Origin: Octadecabacter sp.
Lineage (GTDB): Bacteria > Pseudomonadota > Alphaproteobacteria > Rhodobacterales > Rhodobacteraceae
Length of the DNA stretch: 6,125 nt
Assembly: GCA_018500065.2 (NCBI GenBank)
Contig: JAHBAO020000024.1
Location: 1-6,125, forward strand
Direction: 5' to 3'
In this document: one piece after another, positions 5,405-6,125 of the stretch
Layout: the number at the start of each line of letters is the position of its first letter
How positions within the stretch are numbered: the first letter of the stretch is position 1
The notes under the pieces: generated by a model
The model's input: the letters and a program-made list of their open reading frames with translations, nothing else
What the model was told of the DNA's origin: nothing
The model's database searches: none
Translations under genes and position numbers: made by a program

Positions 5405-6125
5405 ATGCCAATGGAAAAAAAATTCGACGCACGCGAGGCCGAGGCCCGCATCACCGAACGCTGGCTGTCAAACGACGCCTTCATCGCGGGCGCAAATGCC
5501 AAACGCGATGACACCTACTGCGTCATGATCCCGCCCCCCAACGTCACGGGCGTTCTGCACATGGGCCACGCCTTCAACAACACGCTGCAGGATATTCTAG
5601 TCCGCTGGCACCGCATGCGCGGCTTTGACACCCTTTGGCAGCCCGGAACTGATCACGCAGGCATCGCCACGCAGATGGTTGTGGAACGCAAGCTTGCTGA
5701 AAACGGCGAACCCAAACGCGTCGAACTGGGCCGCGAGAAGTTCCTGCAAAAAGTCTGGGACTGGAAAGCGGAATCCGGCGGCCAGATCATCAATCAGCTC
5801 AAGCGTCTCGGCGCGTCCTGCGATTGGTCCCGCGAAGCCTTCACCATGTCCGGCGCGCCCGGTGCCCCCGCCGATGCGCAGGGCAACTTCCACGACGCCG
5901 TGATTAAGGTGTTCGTTGAGATGTACAACAAAGGCCTGATCTATCGCGGCAAGCGCCTCGTGAATTGGGACCCGCATTTCGAAACCGCGATCTCAGATCT
6001 TGAGGTCGAGAACATCGAAGTCGACGGCCATATGTGGCATTTCAAGTATCCGCTCGCGGGCGGCGCGACATATGAGTACGTCGAGAAAGATGAAGACGGA
6101 AATGTAATACTTAGCGAAACGCGCA
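5405..6125 (+). CDS. valS: valyl-tRNA synthetase, N-terminal part
   Basis: Cytoplasmic class I aminoacyl-tRNA synthetase that charges tRNA-Val with valine. The window ends after 240 codons of a protein normally near 900-1000 aa, so the KMSKS loop, most of the editing domain and the anticodon-binding region lie outside. The nucleotide-binding signature PPPNVTGVLHMGHAF (43-57) contains the HIGH-type motif HMGH (52-55). It is followed by WQPGTDHAGIATQ (78-90) and YRGKRLVNWDP (180-190), all diagnostic of ValS. Residues about 149-162 (SGAPGAPADAQGNF) are a short insert between the CDWSREAFTM and HDAVIKVF segments that I associate with Rhodobacteraceae ValS. ATG 5405 is chosen because GGG in AAAGGGCGCA lies 8 nt upstream; an in-frame ATG follows two codons later at 5411. 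No frameshift or stop is seen. Confidence 0.97.
   Translation, partial: MPMEKKFDAREAEARITERWLSNDAFIAGANAKRDDTYCVMIPPPNVTGVLHMGHAFNNTLQDILVRWHRMRGFDTLWQPGTDHAGIATQMVVERKLAENGEPKRVELGREKFLQKVWDWKAESGGQIINQLKRLGASCDWSREAFTMSGAPGAPADAQGNFHDAVIKVFVEMYNKGLIYRGKRLVNWDPHFETAISDLEVENIEVDGHMWHFKYPLAGGATYEYVEKDEDGNVILSETR

Noticed and set aside
5597..5977. Minus-strand 126-codon frame opposite valS
   Set aside because: It is a shadow of valS, whose conserved motifs are unambiguous on the plus strand.

Overview
The window looks like chromosomal DNA from an alphaproteobacterium, most likely Rhodobacteraceae (Roseobacter group). This is inferred from the moderately high GC content, the protein sequences, and the ValS N-terminus, which carries an insert I associate with that family. 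I cannot name the genus. No RNA gene, insertion sequence, CRISPR array, attachment site or replication origin is visible.

Layout. Positions 1-127 are a gene-free, fairly AT-rich leader with a possible promoter. It precedes a membrane-anchored GGDEF-EAL cyclic-di-GMP enzyme (128-2056, +). That gene converges on metR (2053-2958, -), and the two stop codons share bases. metR is divergent from metF (3053-3916, +) across a 94-bp control region. The region holds two nearly identical candidate MetR boxes 31 bp apart, plus a plausible promoter in each direction. metF converges on a DUF2235 / Tle1-like alpha/beta hydrolase gene (4042-5106, -), with a short hairpin next to the hydrolase stop codon. A small unrecognised reading frame (5097-5339, -) overlaps the start of the hydrolase gene and looks translationally coupled to it. 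Divergent from that pair is valS (5405 to the window end, +), cut off after 240 codons.

How the genes relate. metR and metF form the one clear functional unit: a homocysteine-responsive LysR-type activator beside methylenetetrahydrofolate reductase, which makes the methyl donor for methionine synthesis. The GGDEF-EAL protein (signalling) and ValS (translation) are neighbours with no evident functional link. The least understood part is the small ORF plus the DUF2235 hydrolase: a two-gene unit of unknown purpose with no type VI secretion gene nearby. No dramatic new system is obvious. The best leads are that two-gene unit and the layout of the metR/metF operator.
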